Shown here piece by piece: positions 1-7,069 of a DNA stretch of 10,206 bases. Location of the stretch: assembly GCA_041592135.1 (NCBI GenBank), contig JBFHQR010000083.1, one strand, 5' to 3'. The DNA comes from Porticoccus sp041592135. Lineage in GTDB: Bacteria > Pseudomonadota > Gammaproteobacteria > Pseudomonadales > Porticoccaceae. The notes below the pieces were generated by a model, which saw only the letters and a list, made by a program, of their open reading frames with translations, was not told the DNA's origin and did not search any database. The first letter of the stretch is position 1; the number at the start of each line of letters is the position of its first letter. A program made the translations under genes and the position numbers.

Positions 1-2
1 AG

Positions 3-98
3 CTCAACTACCTCGACCAGAGCGCCTGGTCGGTGGCCAGCCAGCGGCTGAGTCGCTTTTCCACCCGCTTTGTCAAAAACGTCTTGGGGTTGCGCTGA
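3..98 (+). CDS. C-terminal end of an unidentified protein (partial)
   Basis: An open frame enters from the left edge and stops at TGA 96-98, giving 31 residues that begin LNYLDQSAW and end FVKNVLGLR. Of the three plus-strand frames, this one has the most protein-like composition (alternating aromatic, basic and aliphatic residues, GC-rich third positions); one of the others stops within 51 bases. I do not recognise the family from so short a tail. The gene converges on the minus-strand ELM1-like gene that ends at 141, so it need not belong to the same operon. It could still be a chance open frame. Confidence 0.5.
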   Translation, partial: LNYLDQSAWSVASQRLSRFSTRFVKNVLGLR

Positions 99-116
99 GG
101 CGGAGTGAGTCGGTCG

Positions 117-135
117 GCCGGGGTGTGACCCCGGC
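117..135. terminator. GC-rich hairpin between convergent genes
   Basis: GCCGGGGT (117-124), loop GTG, ACCCCGGC (128-135) form a perfect 8-bp stem. It lies in the 42-bp gap between the plus-strand stop at 98 and the minus-strand stop at 141, where a bidirectional terminator is expected. Neither side carries a T tract, so it is not a canonical intrinsic terminator. It may only stabilise the 3' ends. Confidence 0.4.
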
Positions 136-140
136 GAATC

Positions 141-1289
141 TCAGTCGGCCTTCGTCGGTTGTTCAAACAGCCCGTTGATTCGGGCCACTACTTTATCCAG
201 GTCGCTTGCCTGAAGTTCTGCCGGGGGCTTAAGGGTTTCTCCGGCCCACACCGCCAACCCCTTTTTGATCAGCATGCTGTGGAAGTAGTTGAAGTCCCGG
301 GTGGAACTCAACAGCTTGAAACGATCCAGTCGGAATACCAGTCGTGCCAGGCGCTGGCGCCAGCGATCCAGGGTTGTTTCACAGCGGGGGTTGAACAGGC
401 GCCTGATCAGGGCGCGGCGCAGCTGGTCTACCGTGCCCGCAACGCCCTGGGAAAGGGGGAAGATGGCGAGGGGTTTGTGCAGGAGGATCACCTCCACCAT
501 CATCGAAATACTGTCGCCGGTGACGATAAAGCCATCCGCCGTGCCCAGCAGCGCCTTATAGGGGTTGTCGCCGGCATCGGCAGACCAGGCGAAGAAGGGC
601 GTTGCCTGGGGCAGGACAAGCCTGAGCGCTTGCACCACTTCGGGCTTGGTGCGCCGGCTGGTGGTGACGTAGGCCGTGCCGCCCAGGTCGTTCTGAATGT
701 GGCGGGCCAGGGCCGATATCTTGTCCGCGATCGCTTCGTTCATGACAAACGGCCCGGTTTCGCCTCCCACCAGAATGGCGATCAGTGGCCGCGGCAGTGC
801 TGCCAGCCTGCCGTGCCAGCGTTCCGCCTCCGCGGCGATCTTCGCGGGGTCGACCTTCATCAGCGGCAGGGCGATGGGGACCAGGTTGTCCAGTGGCGGC
901 AGCTGGTTCTCGCTGCTGGCGATGACCAGGTCAAAGTCCGGCATGTTGCCGCTGGGTTTGCCCACCAGGATGATGCGGGTGCGGTTGCCGGACTGCACTC
1001 TCACCCACAGGGCCACCATGGAGGGTCGCCGACCGACGGTGAAGATGAGGTCCGGCCAGGGCGCTTCCAGGGCATCGGAGCGGCCGAGGTCCAGGTGGTC
1101 GAGGGTGGCCTTGAACTGCGGTTTGCCGAGCACAAACTCATCCCGCATGTGCACGTATTTGCGGGTGTATGGCCAGCCCAACCCTTCGATCAGGGTTTCC
1201 ACCTGGCTGTTGTCACCCTGCTTGTCCCCGAGGATCAGCCAGGTGACGGGAACGGGATAGGGGCGTTGCTGCTCAGTTGGCTTGTCCAT
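141..1289 (-). CDS. ELM1-family GT-B-like protein, paralogue 1 (putative glycosyltransferase)
   Basis: This 382-residue protein has the pattern of the ELM1 family (often annotated 'mitochondrial fission ELM1'), whose bacterial members have a predicted GT-B-like fold. The N-terminal half has a WLILGDKQGDN strand-loop (17-27) and PWPDLIFTVGRRP (77-89). The C-terminal half has PLIAILVGGETGP (168-180), YVTTSRRTKPE (207-217), DNPYKALLGTAD (241-252) and VTGDSISMMVE (256-266), which in GT-B enzymes corresponds to the donor-binding half. It diverges from the family after this point: the usual SEACATGKP stretch reads VEVILLHKP. The ATG at 1289 follows the sulfotransferase stop by 27 bp with no clear Shine-Dalgarno site, so the two are probably co-transcribed. 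A role in adding a sugar to the sphingolipid made by this locus is inferred from context; no member of this subgroup is known to me to have a proven reaction. Confidence 0.85.
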   Translation of the reverse strand: MDKPTEQQRPYPVPVTWLILGDKQGDNSQVETLIEGLGWPYTRKYVHMRDEFVLGKPQFKATLDHLDLGRSDALEAPWPDLIFTVGRRPSMVALWVRVQSGNRTRIILVGKPSGNMPDFDLVIASSENQLPPLDNLVPIALPLMKVDPAKIAAEAERWHGRLAALPRPLIAILVGGETGPFVMNEAIADKISALARHIQNDLGGTAYVTTSRRTKPEVVQALRLVLPQATPFFAWSADAGDNPYKALLGTADGFIVTGDSISMMVEVILLHKPLAIFPLSQGVAGTVDQLRRALIRRLFNPRCETTLDRWRQRLARLVFRLDRFKLLSSTRDFNYFHSMLIKKGLAVWAGETLKPPAELQASDLDKVVARINGLFEQPTKAD

Positions 1290-1316
1290 GGCGGGTCGGG
1301 CTCGAGTGAAACGGCG

Positions 1317-2243
1317 TTACAGGCGATAGCCCAGTGCCGGATTGAGCTGGTCGCGCACCAGCTGTTCGAGCTCGGCCACCTGTGCTGCGCTGAAATCGTC
1401 CTTGTAGCCGCCGACTTTGCCCCTGCGGGTTTTGAAGGTGGTAGGGTCACCGGCGTTGTGCAAGCGCATGCCGCCCTGGCGGAAGTGCCCGCTGGTTTCC
1501 AGTTTGCGCAGGTTGTCGAATGAGCCGAAGGCTACGGCTTCATCGATTTCCTGTTCGGTAAAGGTTTCACCCATCAACCGAAAGACCCTGGCCAGGGTGT
1601 CCGCCGGTTCCGCCCGGAGATCCTCGTAGCGGATGATGGCGGCGCTGTCGAGGGCCTGGACATTGTCATACCAGGTGTTCAGGTAGTTGATCAGGAACGG
1701 CAAACCGATATCGCTGTGGCGCACAAAATCCCACAGACCAATGTTGTGGCGGTCAATGGGGTGCGCGATGGAATGATTGATCAATTCCTGTTTGGCGCGG
1801 GACTGGCGCTTGGTGAACTGGTGGTACCAGGAAACGGCAATATCGATCGGCTGGCGCGCCAGGAACAGCACCGGCTTGTGCTTCAAGATATTGTCATGGG
1901 CCTGGGGCGTAAGCAGATTGCCGACCACCTGTTCATAGCTGTAGCAGCCGTTGGTGGCGGCCAGGCGCGGGATGCCCGGATGTTTCCTGGCCAGCTCGTC
2001 GGTGTTGATCAATTTGGAACTGGGCAGGCCGTAGCGAACCTGATAGAGGCGGGACATCATGACTTTCAGCCAGGTGTTGCCGCTTTTTGGATGGCCGATA
2101 ATGAGCAAATTGGCTCGCTGAGCGCGAGCGAGTTCCAGCTGGCCGAGATGTTTTCTGCGCAGGGATACTCTCAACTTGCCGGGTAATAGTTCCGTGGGGG
2201 CAATTACCAGGGCTTTCTTTACCCCATCGCTCAATTGCAACAT
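1317..2243 (-). CDS. PAPS-dependent sulfotransferase
   Basis: The 308-residue protein carries the hallmarks of the cytosolic/Golgi-type sulfotransferase fold. The 5'-phosphosulfate-binding loop is IIGHPKSGNTWLK (48-60). The 3'-phosphate site is R130 and S138 in LARQPIDIAVSWYHQF (128-143). The C-terminal PAPS loop is KTRRGKVGGYKDDF (271-284), equivalent to RKG..GDWKN.F. Length is normal for the family and no signal peptide is visible, so it should act in the cytoplasm, moving sulfate from PAPS to a hydroxyl or amino group. The ATG at 2243 is supported by length only; no strong Shine-Dalgarno site is seen. It is the first gene of a minus-strand pair with the ELM1-like gene 27 bp downstream. Given the ceramide genes nearby, a lipid or glycolipid acceptor is a reasonable guess, but acceptor specificity cannot be read from the sequence. 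Confidence 0.9.
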   Translation of the reverse strand: MLQLSDGVKKALVIAPTELLPGKLRVSLRRKHLGQLELARAQRANLLIIGHPKSGNTWLKVMMSRLYQVRYGLPSSKLINTDELARKHPGIPRLAATNGCYSYEQVVGNLLTPQAHDNILKHKPVLFLARQPIDIAVSWYHQFTKRQSRAKQELINHSIAHPIDRHNIGLWDFVRHSDIGLPFLINYLNTWYDNVQALDSAAIIRYEDLRAEPADTLARVFRLMGETFTEQEIDEAVAFGSFDNLRKLETSGHFRQGGMRLHNAGDPTTFKTRRGKVGGYKDDFSAAQVAELEQLVRDQLNPALGYRL

Positions 2244-2393
2244 TGTCGACCGATACTCTGTTGTGACTGCGAAGGGCGAAAGTATGCAGTAAGGCCCTTA
2301 AAATGGCCAGAGAGCCTGTCGTGGTGTTGGTGGCCTGTGCTCGAGGGCGGTTTGTCCCTTTTTTCAGTTTCGCGCCCACATCCGTTCGCCATT

Positions 2394-2412
2394 CGGGCTA
2401 GAATGATGCCCG
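2394..2412 (+). promoter_or_regulatory. Possible -10 box inside an inverted repeat
   Basis: CGGGC (2394-2398), nine bases starting TAGAAT (2399-2404), then GCCCG (2408-2412). TAGAAT differs from the sigma70 -10 consensus at one base and points towards the ABC gene, about 150 bp upstream of its start. No good -35 lies 16-18 bp upstream, so an activator or an operator function of the repeat is possible. A chance repeat cannot be excluded. Confidence 0.3.
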
Positions 2413-2497
2413 GTTTACCCCGGCAGGGATCTTCACTCCGTTGTCGCGCGGTGCGGTTTACCCGAGGGCAGATCACTGTTTTTTGGCGTCATCACCG

Positions 2498-2524
2498 CAG
2501 CGTCGCCCAGCAGCGACTGTGCTG
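2498..2524 (+). other. Bulged stem-loop in the ABC transporter leader
   Basis: CAGCGTCGC (2498-2506), loop ccagca, GCGAC (2513-2517), a 3-base bulge and GCTG (2521-2524) form a 9-bp interrupted stem ending 15 bases before the GGAG ribosome site. It would sit in the 5' leader if transcription starts near 2410. It may influence translation or be fortuitous; it matches no riboswitch class I know. Confidence 0.25.
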
Positions 2525-2554
2525 TCAGGATTTAAGGCCGGAGATTACCCATTC

Positions 2555-4282
2555 ATGCAATTAATGCTCAATTTTTTCAGGAAATACCGGTGGCAGACAC
2601 TGTTGATGTTGCTGGCATTGTTTTTATCCGGTGTGGCGGAAGGGGTGGGGCTGTCCGCGTTGCTGCCACTGTTGAATGTGGCGATCAAGTCCGGGTCCGG
2701 GGAGGATGGCGGAGCTCAAAATCCCTTTGAGCAGCATGTGATTGAATTCCTGGCCAATCTCGGCATTGCGCCCACCATCGGACCTTTGTTGGTCATTGTT
2801 GTTTTCGGGGTGGCGTTAAAGAGTTTGTTGCTGCTTGTCTCCCAGCGGCAGGTCGGTTATACCGCCGCTCAGATCGGCACCGATCTCAGGCTGGAAATGC
2901 TGCGCGCGATGCTGCGCAGTAAATGGGAATACTTCCTGAACAAGCCCATCGGGCAATTGACCAATGCCATGGCGAGCGAGGCACAGCGCTCCTCGGATGC
3001 TTTTGTCTGTGGTGCGACCGCCATTACCTTCCTGATCCAGGCGCTGATCTACGGCGCTGTTGCAGTTGCCGTATCCTGGCGGGCGGCGCTCTTCAGCCTC
3101 GGTGCGGGACTGCTGGTGATAGGGGTTTCGCATTTCCTGGTGATGGTGACCCGCAAGGCGGGTAAAAAGCAGACCCATCTGATGCGTTCCCTGATGTCCC
3201 GGCTGACCGATACCCTGCAGTCGGTAAAACCCCTCAAGGCCATGGCGCGTGAGCACCTGGCCGATGCGGTGCTGGCGATGGAGACCTCGCGCCTCAATAA
3301 GTCGCTGCGACGCCAGGTCTTCAGCAAGGCGCTGCTGAATTCCACCCAGGAAGTGATGTTTACCCTGTTCATCGCGCTGGGCATGTACGTGGCGCTGGTC
3401 ACCTATGCCATGGAATTTGCCACGGTGATGGTGTTGGTGGTGACCCTGGGCCGGTCGTTCTCCTTTTTGGGCAAGGTTCAGAAACAGTACCAGAGTATGG
3501 TGCAGAGTGAGAGCGCCTACTGGTCTATCCAGCGGTCGATCAATGAGGCGGTTGCCTCTCGCGAGCACCTGCATGACGGCGCGGCGCCACGCCTGACCCA
3601 ATCAATTGAGTTTCGCGGAGTGGCTTTTGCCTACGACGGCAAAGACGTGTTCCAGGATGTTTCGCTGGAGATCCCGGTGGGTGGTATTACGGCCTTGATC
3701 GGCCCTTCCGGCGTCGGCAAGACCACCATCATTGATCTCACCATCGGCTTGATCCAGCCGACTTGCGGAGAAATTCTGGTGGCGGGGACGCCCTTTGCAA
3801 AACTGGATGTTCGCGCCTGGCGGCAATCCATCGGTTACGTACCCCAGGAAACCATCCTGCTGCACGACACGGTGTTTCACAATATCACCCTCGGGGAGAG
3901 CGGGCTCACCGAACAGGATGCGGAACGGGCTTTGCGCCAGGCGGGCGCCTGGGGATTTGTATCATCTTTTCCTGAAGGCATTCACACGGTCGTCGGTGAG
4001 CGCGGTGGCAAATTGTCCGGTGGGCAGCGGCAGCGCATTGCCATTGCCCGCGCGCTGGTCAAACGTCCCCAGCTGCTGATTCTGGACGAGGCGACCAGCG
4101 CCCTGGACCCGGTCAGTGAGCGGGAAGTGTGTGAAACCATGGCGCAGCTGAAGCAGGAACTGACCATTCTGGCCGTTTCCCACGATACCGCGATCATGGA
4201 TGCGGCGGACCGCGTCTATGAACTGAGTAAAGACGGGGCCAGATTGGTCGATCAGGCGCAGCTAGCCCGCCAGGCCCATTAA
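2555..4282 (+). CDS. MsbA-type ABC half-transporter (permease-ATPase fusion)
   Basis: 575 residues with an N-terminal exporter domain and a C-terminal ATPase. Hydrophobic segments lie near residues 15-42, 75-96, 151-173, 176-198, 264-284 and 287-306, the six helices of a type IV ABC exporter half. The ATPase (about 350-575) is intact: Walker A GPSGVGKTT (383-391, K389), Q-loop VPQE with Q431, signature LSGGQRQR (487-494), Walker B LLILDEATSALD with D511 and E512, and H543 in AVSHD. It should work as a homodimer in the inner membrane. The frame is open to 2441, but the 38 extra residues are polar, arginine-rich and lack a ribosome site. ATG 2555, 11 bp after GGAG, gives the normal family length. 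Its position among sphingolipid genes suggests a lipid flippase; the substrate is inferred. The last 21 bp overlap the convergent ELM1-like gene. Confidence 0.93.
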   Translation: MQLMLNFFRKYRWQTLLMLLALFLSGVAEGVGLSALLPLLNVAIKSGSGEDGGAQNPFEQHVIEFLANLGIAPTIGPLLVIVVFGVALKSLLLLVSQRQVGYTAAQIGTDLRLEMLRAMLRSKWEYFLNKPIGQLTNAMASEAQRSSDAFVCGATAITFLIQALIYGAVAVAVSWRAALFSLGAGLLVIGVSHFLVMVTRKAGKKQTHLMRSLMSRLTDTLQSVKPLKAMAREHLADAVLAMETSRLNKSLRRQVFSKALLNSTQEVMFTLFIALGMYVALVTYAMEFATVMVLVVTLGRSFSFLGKVQKQYQSMVQSESAYWSIQRSINEAVASREHLHDGAAPRLTQSIEFRGVAFAYDGKDVFQDVSLEIPVGGITALIGPSGVGKTTIIDLTIGLIQPTCGEILVAGTPFAKLDVRAWRQSIGYVPQETILLHDTVFHNITLGESGLTEQDAERALRQAGAWGFVSSFPEGIHTVVGERGGKLSGGQRQRIAIARALVKRPQLLILDEATSALDPVSEREVCETMAQLKQELTILAVSHDTAIMDAADRVYELSKDGARLVDQAQLARQAH

Positions 4283-5383
4283 TTCCCGGACCCGACTCAC
4301 GGCGCGCTGTCTATCGCTGTCATCCGTATCGAGTGCCGCCGGGGTTGCCGCGCCCAGCCAGCAGACCCGCCCGGATTGTTCAAGTTGTCGGTGTATCAGG
4401 GTGATATCCCTGCTCAGCCGCTGCCAGCCCCAGCGCATCAATGCCCGGTAGGCCAGTGCTGACAGGCTGAAGTCGTTGCCACCCCCGGATCGGTCGCTCT
4501 CGCCCCGCATGCTGTATTTGCCTGTGCCCAGGTCAAACATGTGTAGCGGTTTACCGGTGGCACAGGCTTCAGACAGCATGGAGACGCTGTCCGCCGTGAC
4601 GATGAGTTCATCCGCCATGGCCAGATAACCGAGGTAGGGGTTGTTGCTATCGTCGGCCCGCCACTGGTAAAAGGCCATCGGTGTGTCGGCAATGGCTTTC
4701 AGGCAGTGGCTGACGGCGGGCCGGGTGCGGGCGCTGGTGGTGATCAGCAGGGAGCCCCCCTTTGCTTTTGCCAATTCACAGGCCTGGCGGGCCAGCCGTC
4801 GGGCCGCCTTGATCCCCAGTGCGTACGGTCCGCTGTCACCGCCGACAATGACGGCGATCAGTGGCTTTGGCAGCTGTGCCAGCTGGCCGGACCACTGCGC
4901 TCTGGTGTCGCGGAGTAACCGGGCGTTGATGCGGTGCAGCGGGAGGGTGTTCTGTAACACATTGGGTCGCAGGGGCAGCCGGTATTGGGGGGTGGTAATG
5001 ACCAGGTCGAACTGTTCCGGATCGGCCCAGGGGCGACCGAGGTGAACGATGCGGGTTTTTCCGCCAGATTGATTCCTGATCCAGCGGCACACGGGTTCAT
5101 TGCGCATGCCTGCCGAAATCAGCAAATCGGGCCAGGGGGCATTGAGTGGGGCTGAATGTGACAGGTCGATGCCGCTGAGGTCACTGCCGCGCAACAGGTT
5201 GGTGCGGAAAGCACCTTTGCGGTAGACCAGCTGTTTTTCTTCCCAGGGCCAGCCCAGCGCCTCGGCCAAGGCTCGCATCTGGCTCAGTTCTCCGGCGCGA
5301 TAGGCATTGATCAGCCACAGCCTCGGGGTTGTGGCAGTCTGCAGCGCGCTCAACTGATTGTTTGGAAAGGGTTGTTTGGACAC
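4262..5383 (-). CDS. ELM1-family GT-B-like protein, paralogue 2 (putative glycosyltransferase)
   Basis: 373 residues, clearly the same family as the gene at 141-1289 but nearer the canonical pattern: APWPDLLISAGMR (82-94), PLIAVIVGGDSGPYALG (174-190), LLITTSARTRP (212-222), NNPYLGYLAMAD (247-258), VTADSVSMLSEACATGKP (262-279). These regions lie in the predicted GT-B C-terminal half. The start is GTG at 5383; no good ribosome site precedes it. The nearby TTG and ATG alternatives would cut into the N-terminus, and the ATG at M36 would remove the first strand RLWLINAY (21-28), so GTG is preferred. Its stop lies inside the ABC transporter gene (convergent, 21-bp overlap), and its 5' end is 142 bp from the divergent ACP gene. 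A role in glycosylating the lipid made here is inferred from context. The literal annotation 'mitochondrial fission' has no meaning in a bacterium. Confidence 0.88.
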   Translation of the reverse strand: MSKQPFPNNQLSALQTATTPRLWLINAYRAGELSQMRALAEALGWPWEEKQLVYRKGAFRTNLLRGSDLSGIDLSHSAPLNAPWPDLLISAGMRNEPVCRWIRNQSGGKTRIVHLGRPWADPEQFDLVITTPQYRLPLRPNVLQNTLPLHRINARLLRDTRAQWSGQLAQLPKPLIAVIVGGDSGPYALGIKAARRLARQACELAKAKGGSLLITTSARTRPAVSHCLKAIADTPMAFYQWRADDSNNPYLGYLAMADELIVTADSVSMLSEACATGKPLHMFDLGTGKYSMRGESDRSGGGNDFSLSALAYRALMRWGWQRLSRDITLIHRQLEQSGRVCWLGAATPAALDTDDSDRQRAVSRVRELMGLAG

Positions 5384-5525
5384 GGCGGTCAGTTTTGGAG
5401 TGGCAATGAATAATGGCCCTAGGGTATAGTCCCGGTTGCTGCAATCTATCCAACTGAGGCTTGCGGTGCAAGGCGAATGCTGTGATATCGTTGCCCGACA
5501 AGAAAACCGAGCCAGGTTCTAAACA
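5384..5525. promoter_or_regulatory. Divergent promoter region, ELM1-like gene / ACP-SPT operon
   Basis: These 142 bp lie between start codons on opposite strands, so promoters in both directions are expected. On the plus strand TATAGT (5425-5430) is a 4-of-6 -10 match, but the -35 at 17 bp spacing is poor. A small palindrome CTTGC-GGT-GCAAG (5460-5472) lies about 55 bp before the ACP start. Nothing else is distinctive. Confidence 0.4.
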
Positions 5526-5765
5526 ATGCCAAATTATAATGCCTATGTTGATTACATCTACACTGTGCTGCGGACCATCAAAAAAGATGTCGAATTTACC
5601 GAGGAGACCGACCTGGTGGCAGAGCTGGGGCTCAGCTCGCTGCAAGTGATGGAGTTGATCGAGCACATTGAAGACCATTTTGATATTTCCATCTCCCTGA
5701 ATATTCTGCCCGATATCAATACCGTTGGTGATCTTGCCCGCAAGCTGCAAGAACTCAACGGCTAG
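5526..5765 (+). CDS. Acyl carrier protein, sphingolipid-type
   Basis: This 79-residue acidic, helical protein matches the acyl carrier protein family in length and layout. The phosphopantetheine site is LGLSSLQVMEL (34-44), with S38 as the expected attachment serine; the usual Asp of the DSL motif is Ser37. Helix III and the C-terminus follow (ILPDINTVGDLARKLQEL). The ATG at 5526 follows a modest CAGG site (5513-5516) at 9 bp spacing. It directly precedes the serine palmitoyltransferase gene (49-bp gap), as in Caulobacter, where a dedicated ACP beside spt is needed for ceramide synthesis. The likely job is to carry the long acyl chain to SPT or to the N-acyltransferase. The specific partner is inferred from adjacency. 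Confidence 0.92.
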   Translation: MPNYNAYVDYIYTVLRTIKKDVEFTEETDLVAELGLSSLQVMELIEHIEDHFDISISLNILPDINTVGDLARKLQELNG

Positions 5766-5781
5766 CCGGCGCATACCGGCT
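5764..5781 (+). other. Short stem-loop between ACP and SPT genes
   Basis: AGCCGG (5764-5769), loop CGCATA, CCGGCT (5776-5781) form a 6-bp stem starting inside the ACP stop codon. No T tract follows, so it is unlikely to terminate. It may protect the 3' end of the ACP message or tune its stoichiometry against SPT. Confidence 0.3.
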
Positions 5782-5795
5782 CCCGCGTCCTCATC

Positions 5796-5802
5796 AGGAG
5801 GT
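5796..5802 (+). promoter_or_regulatory. Strong ribosome binding site that sets the SPT start
   Basis: AGGAGGT is a near-perfect Shine-Dalgarno sequence 12 bp before ATG 5815. The reading frame is open back to 5725, but the extra 30 residues overlap the ACP gene and have unlike composition, so this site picks 5815 as the start. The spacing is slightly long. Confidence 0.7.
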
Positions 5803-5814
5803 AATACCTTTTCC

Positions 5815-7014
5815 ATGCTTCTCGACAAATTTCAGTCTATGGCTGGGGTTCGCGCCGAACTCGAAGCCATTGGTATCGTGCCATTCGGAGCTGTAACAGA
5901 AAAAATCACATCGGCGACCGAAGGGGTGGTCAACGGCCATCAGGTAATCCTCGCCGGCACCAATAATTACCTCGGCATGTCGTTCGATCCCCGCTGTATC
6001 GCCAGCGCCAGGGCCGCGGCAGGGGTCTGGGGTACGGGGACCACCGGTTCCCGCATGGCCAACGGCACCTTTGCTGAACACATCGCCCTGGAGCGGGAGC
6101 TGGCGCAGTTTTATGGTGTGGAACAGGCTATCGTGTTTACCACCGGTTACGCGGCCACCCAGGGCATGTGCGCAACCCTGGCGGGACCCGGTGATGTGAT
6201 TCTGCTGGATGCGGACAGTCACGCCAGCATCTATGCCGGTGCCCAGCTGAGCGGTGCGGAAATTATCCGCTTCAAGCACAGCGATACCAACGATCTGGAA
6301 AAACGTTTGAGACGATTGGGCGACCGAACCGGCAACACCCTGATCGTGGTCGAGGGCATCTACAGCATGCTCGGCGACGTCGCGCCGTTGCAAGAGATTG
6401 CCGAGCTGAAGCGACGCTACGGCGGTTACCTGCTGGTGGATGAGGCCCACTCCATGGGGGTGCTGGGTGCCCACGGTCGGGGAGCGGTCGAGGCGGCCGG
6501 CGTGGAGGGGGATGTCGACTTTATTGTGGGGACCTTCAGCAAGAGTCTCGGCGCCACCGGCGGTTTTTGCGTCAGCCGCCACGCACTGCTTGAAGCCATT
6601 CGTTTCAGTGTGCGCGCCTATATCTTTACCGCCTCGGCGACGCCGGGGGTGATTGCCTCCGTGCGCACCGCGCTGCAACTTATCAGTGAAGAACCGCAGC
6701 GCCGGGAGCGTTTGTGGGAAAATGCCCAACGCCTCTATACGGGGTTGAAACAGTTGGGGCTGGCAGTTGGGCCCAGTGTCAGCCCGGTTGTTGCCGTTAC
6801 CATTGAAGATCGGGTTCGGGCCCTGCAAAGCTGGCAGGCGCTGTTGGAGGCGGGAGTGTATGTCAACCTGGTGGTACCACCGGCGTCTCCCTCCGAGAAA
6901 AGTATGCTGCGTTGCAGTGTCAGCGCGGCCCACAGTCCCGAGCAGATTGACCATATCATTGCCGCGTTTGCCGCCGTGACGGTTGAACATCCGATCGGCA
7001 GCCCTGTTGCCTAG
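5815..7014 (+). CDS. spt: Serine palmitoyltransferase (PLP-dependent alpha-oxoamine synthase)
   Basis: 399 residues, the usual size of soluble bacterial SPT. It condenses L-serine with an acyl thioester to 3-ketosphinganine, the first step of sphingolipid synthesis. The family pattern is complete: GTGTTGSRMANGTFAEH (66-82), LLDADSHASIYAG with the PLP-stacking His136, VEGIYSMLGDVAPL (178-191), VDEAHSMGVLG with Asp209 and His212, and the PLP lysine K243 in GTFSKSLGATGGFCVSRH (240-257). The FSKSLG..GGFCVS.H and RAYIFTAS stretches match Sphingomonas SPT better than the related KBL or BioF enzymes. SPT rather than a paralogue is also supported by the ACP gene just upstream and the ceramide-synthase-like gene nearby. 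The start follows AGGAGGT. No membrane segment is seen, so it should be cytoplasmic and homodimeric. Confidence 0.93.
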   Translation: MLLDKFQSMAGVRAELEAIGIVPFGAVTEKITSATEGVVNGHQVILAGTNNYLGMSFDPRCIASARAAAGVWGTGTTGSRMANGTFAEHIALERELAQFYGVEQAIVFTTGYAATQGMCATLAGPGDVILLDADSHASIYAGAQLSGAEIIRFKHSDTNDLEKRLRRLGDRTGNTLIVVEGIYSMLGDVAPLQEIAELKRRYGGYLLVDEAHSMGVLGAHGRGAVEAAGVEGDVDFIVGTFSKSLGATGGFCVSRHALLEAIRFSVRAYIFTASATPGVIASVRTALQLISEEPQRRERLWENAQRLYTGLKQLGLAVGPSVSPVVAVTIEDRVRALQSWQALLEAGVYVNLVVPPASPSEKSMLRCSVSAAHSPEQIDHIIAAFAAVTVEHPIGSPVA

Positions 7015-7069
7015 CGGTGGTGGTGTCATCGGCTCTTTGCGGATCGGCCGGTAACGGGCAGTGCAAGCG

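Larger units (their letters stand above)
2244..2554. promoter_or_regulatory. Divergent intergenic region, sulfotransferase / ABC transporter
   Basis: This stretch of 311 bp without a convincing gene separates two divergent transcription units and must hold both promoters. Towards the ABC gene it has a TAGAAT box inside an inverted repeat (2394-2412), a bulged stem-loop (2498-2524) and a GGAG site (2540-2543), each discussed separately. Towards the sulfotransferase only a weak -10-like CATACT can be read on the minus strand and no good -35. Open frames that cross the region are short and have poor composition. Confidence 0.5.

Noticed and set aside
159..1523. 454-codon open frame on the plus strand
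   Set aside because: It lies antisense to the ELM1-like and sulfotransferase genes, whose family motifs are clear. Its product is rich in Gly, Gln, His and Val with no recognisable motif, as expected of a shadow frame in GC-rich DNA.
2441..2554. N-terminal extension of the ABC transporter from ATG 2441
   Set aside because: The 38 residues are polar and arginine-rich, unlike exporter N-termini. There is no ribosome site, while GGAG precedes ATG 2555.
5725..5814. Upstream in-frame start for SPT overlapping the ACP gene
   Set aside because: The extension overlaps the ACP coding end in another frame and lacks family similarity; AGGAGGT favours 5815.
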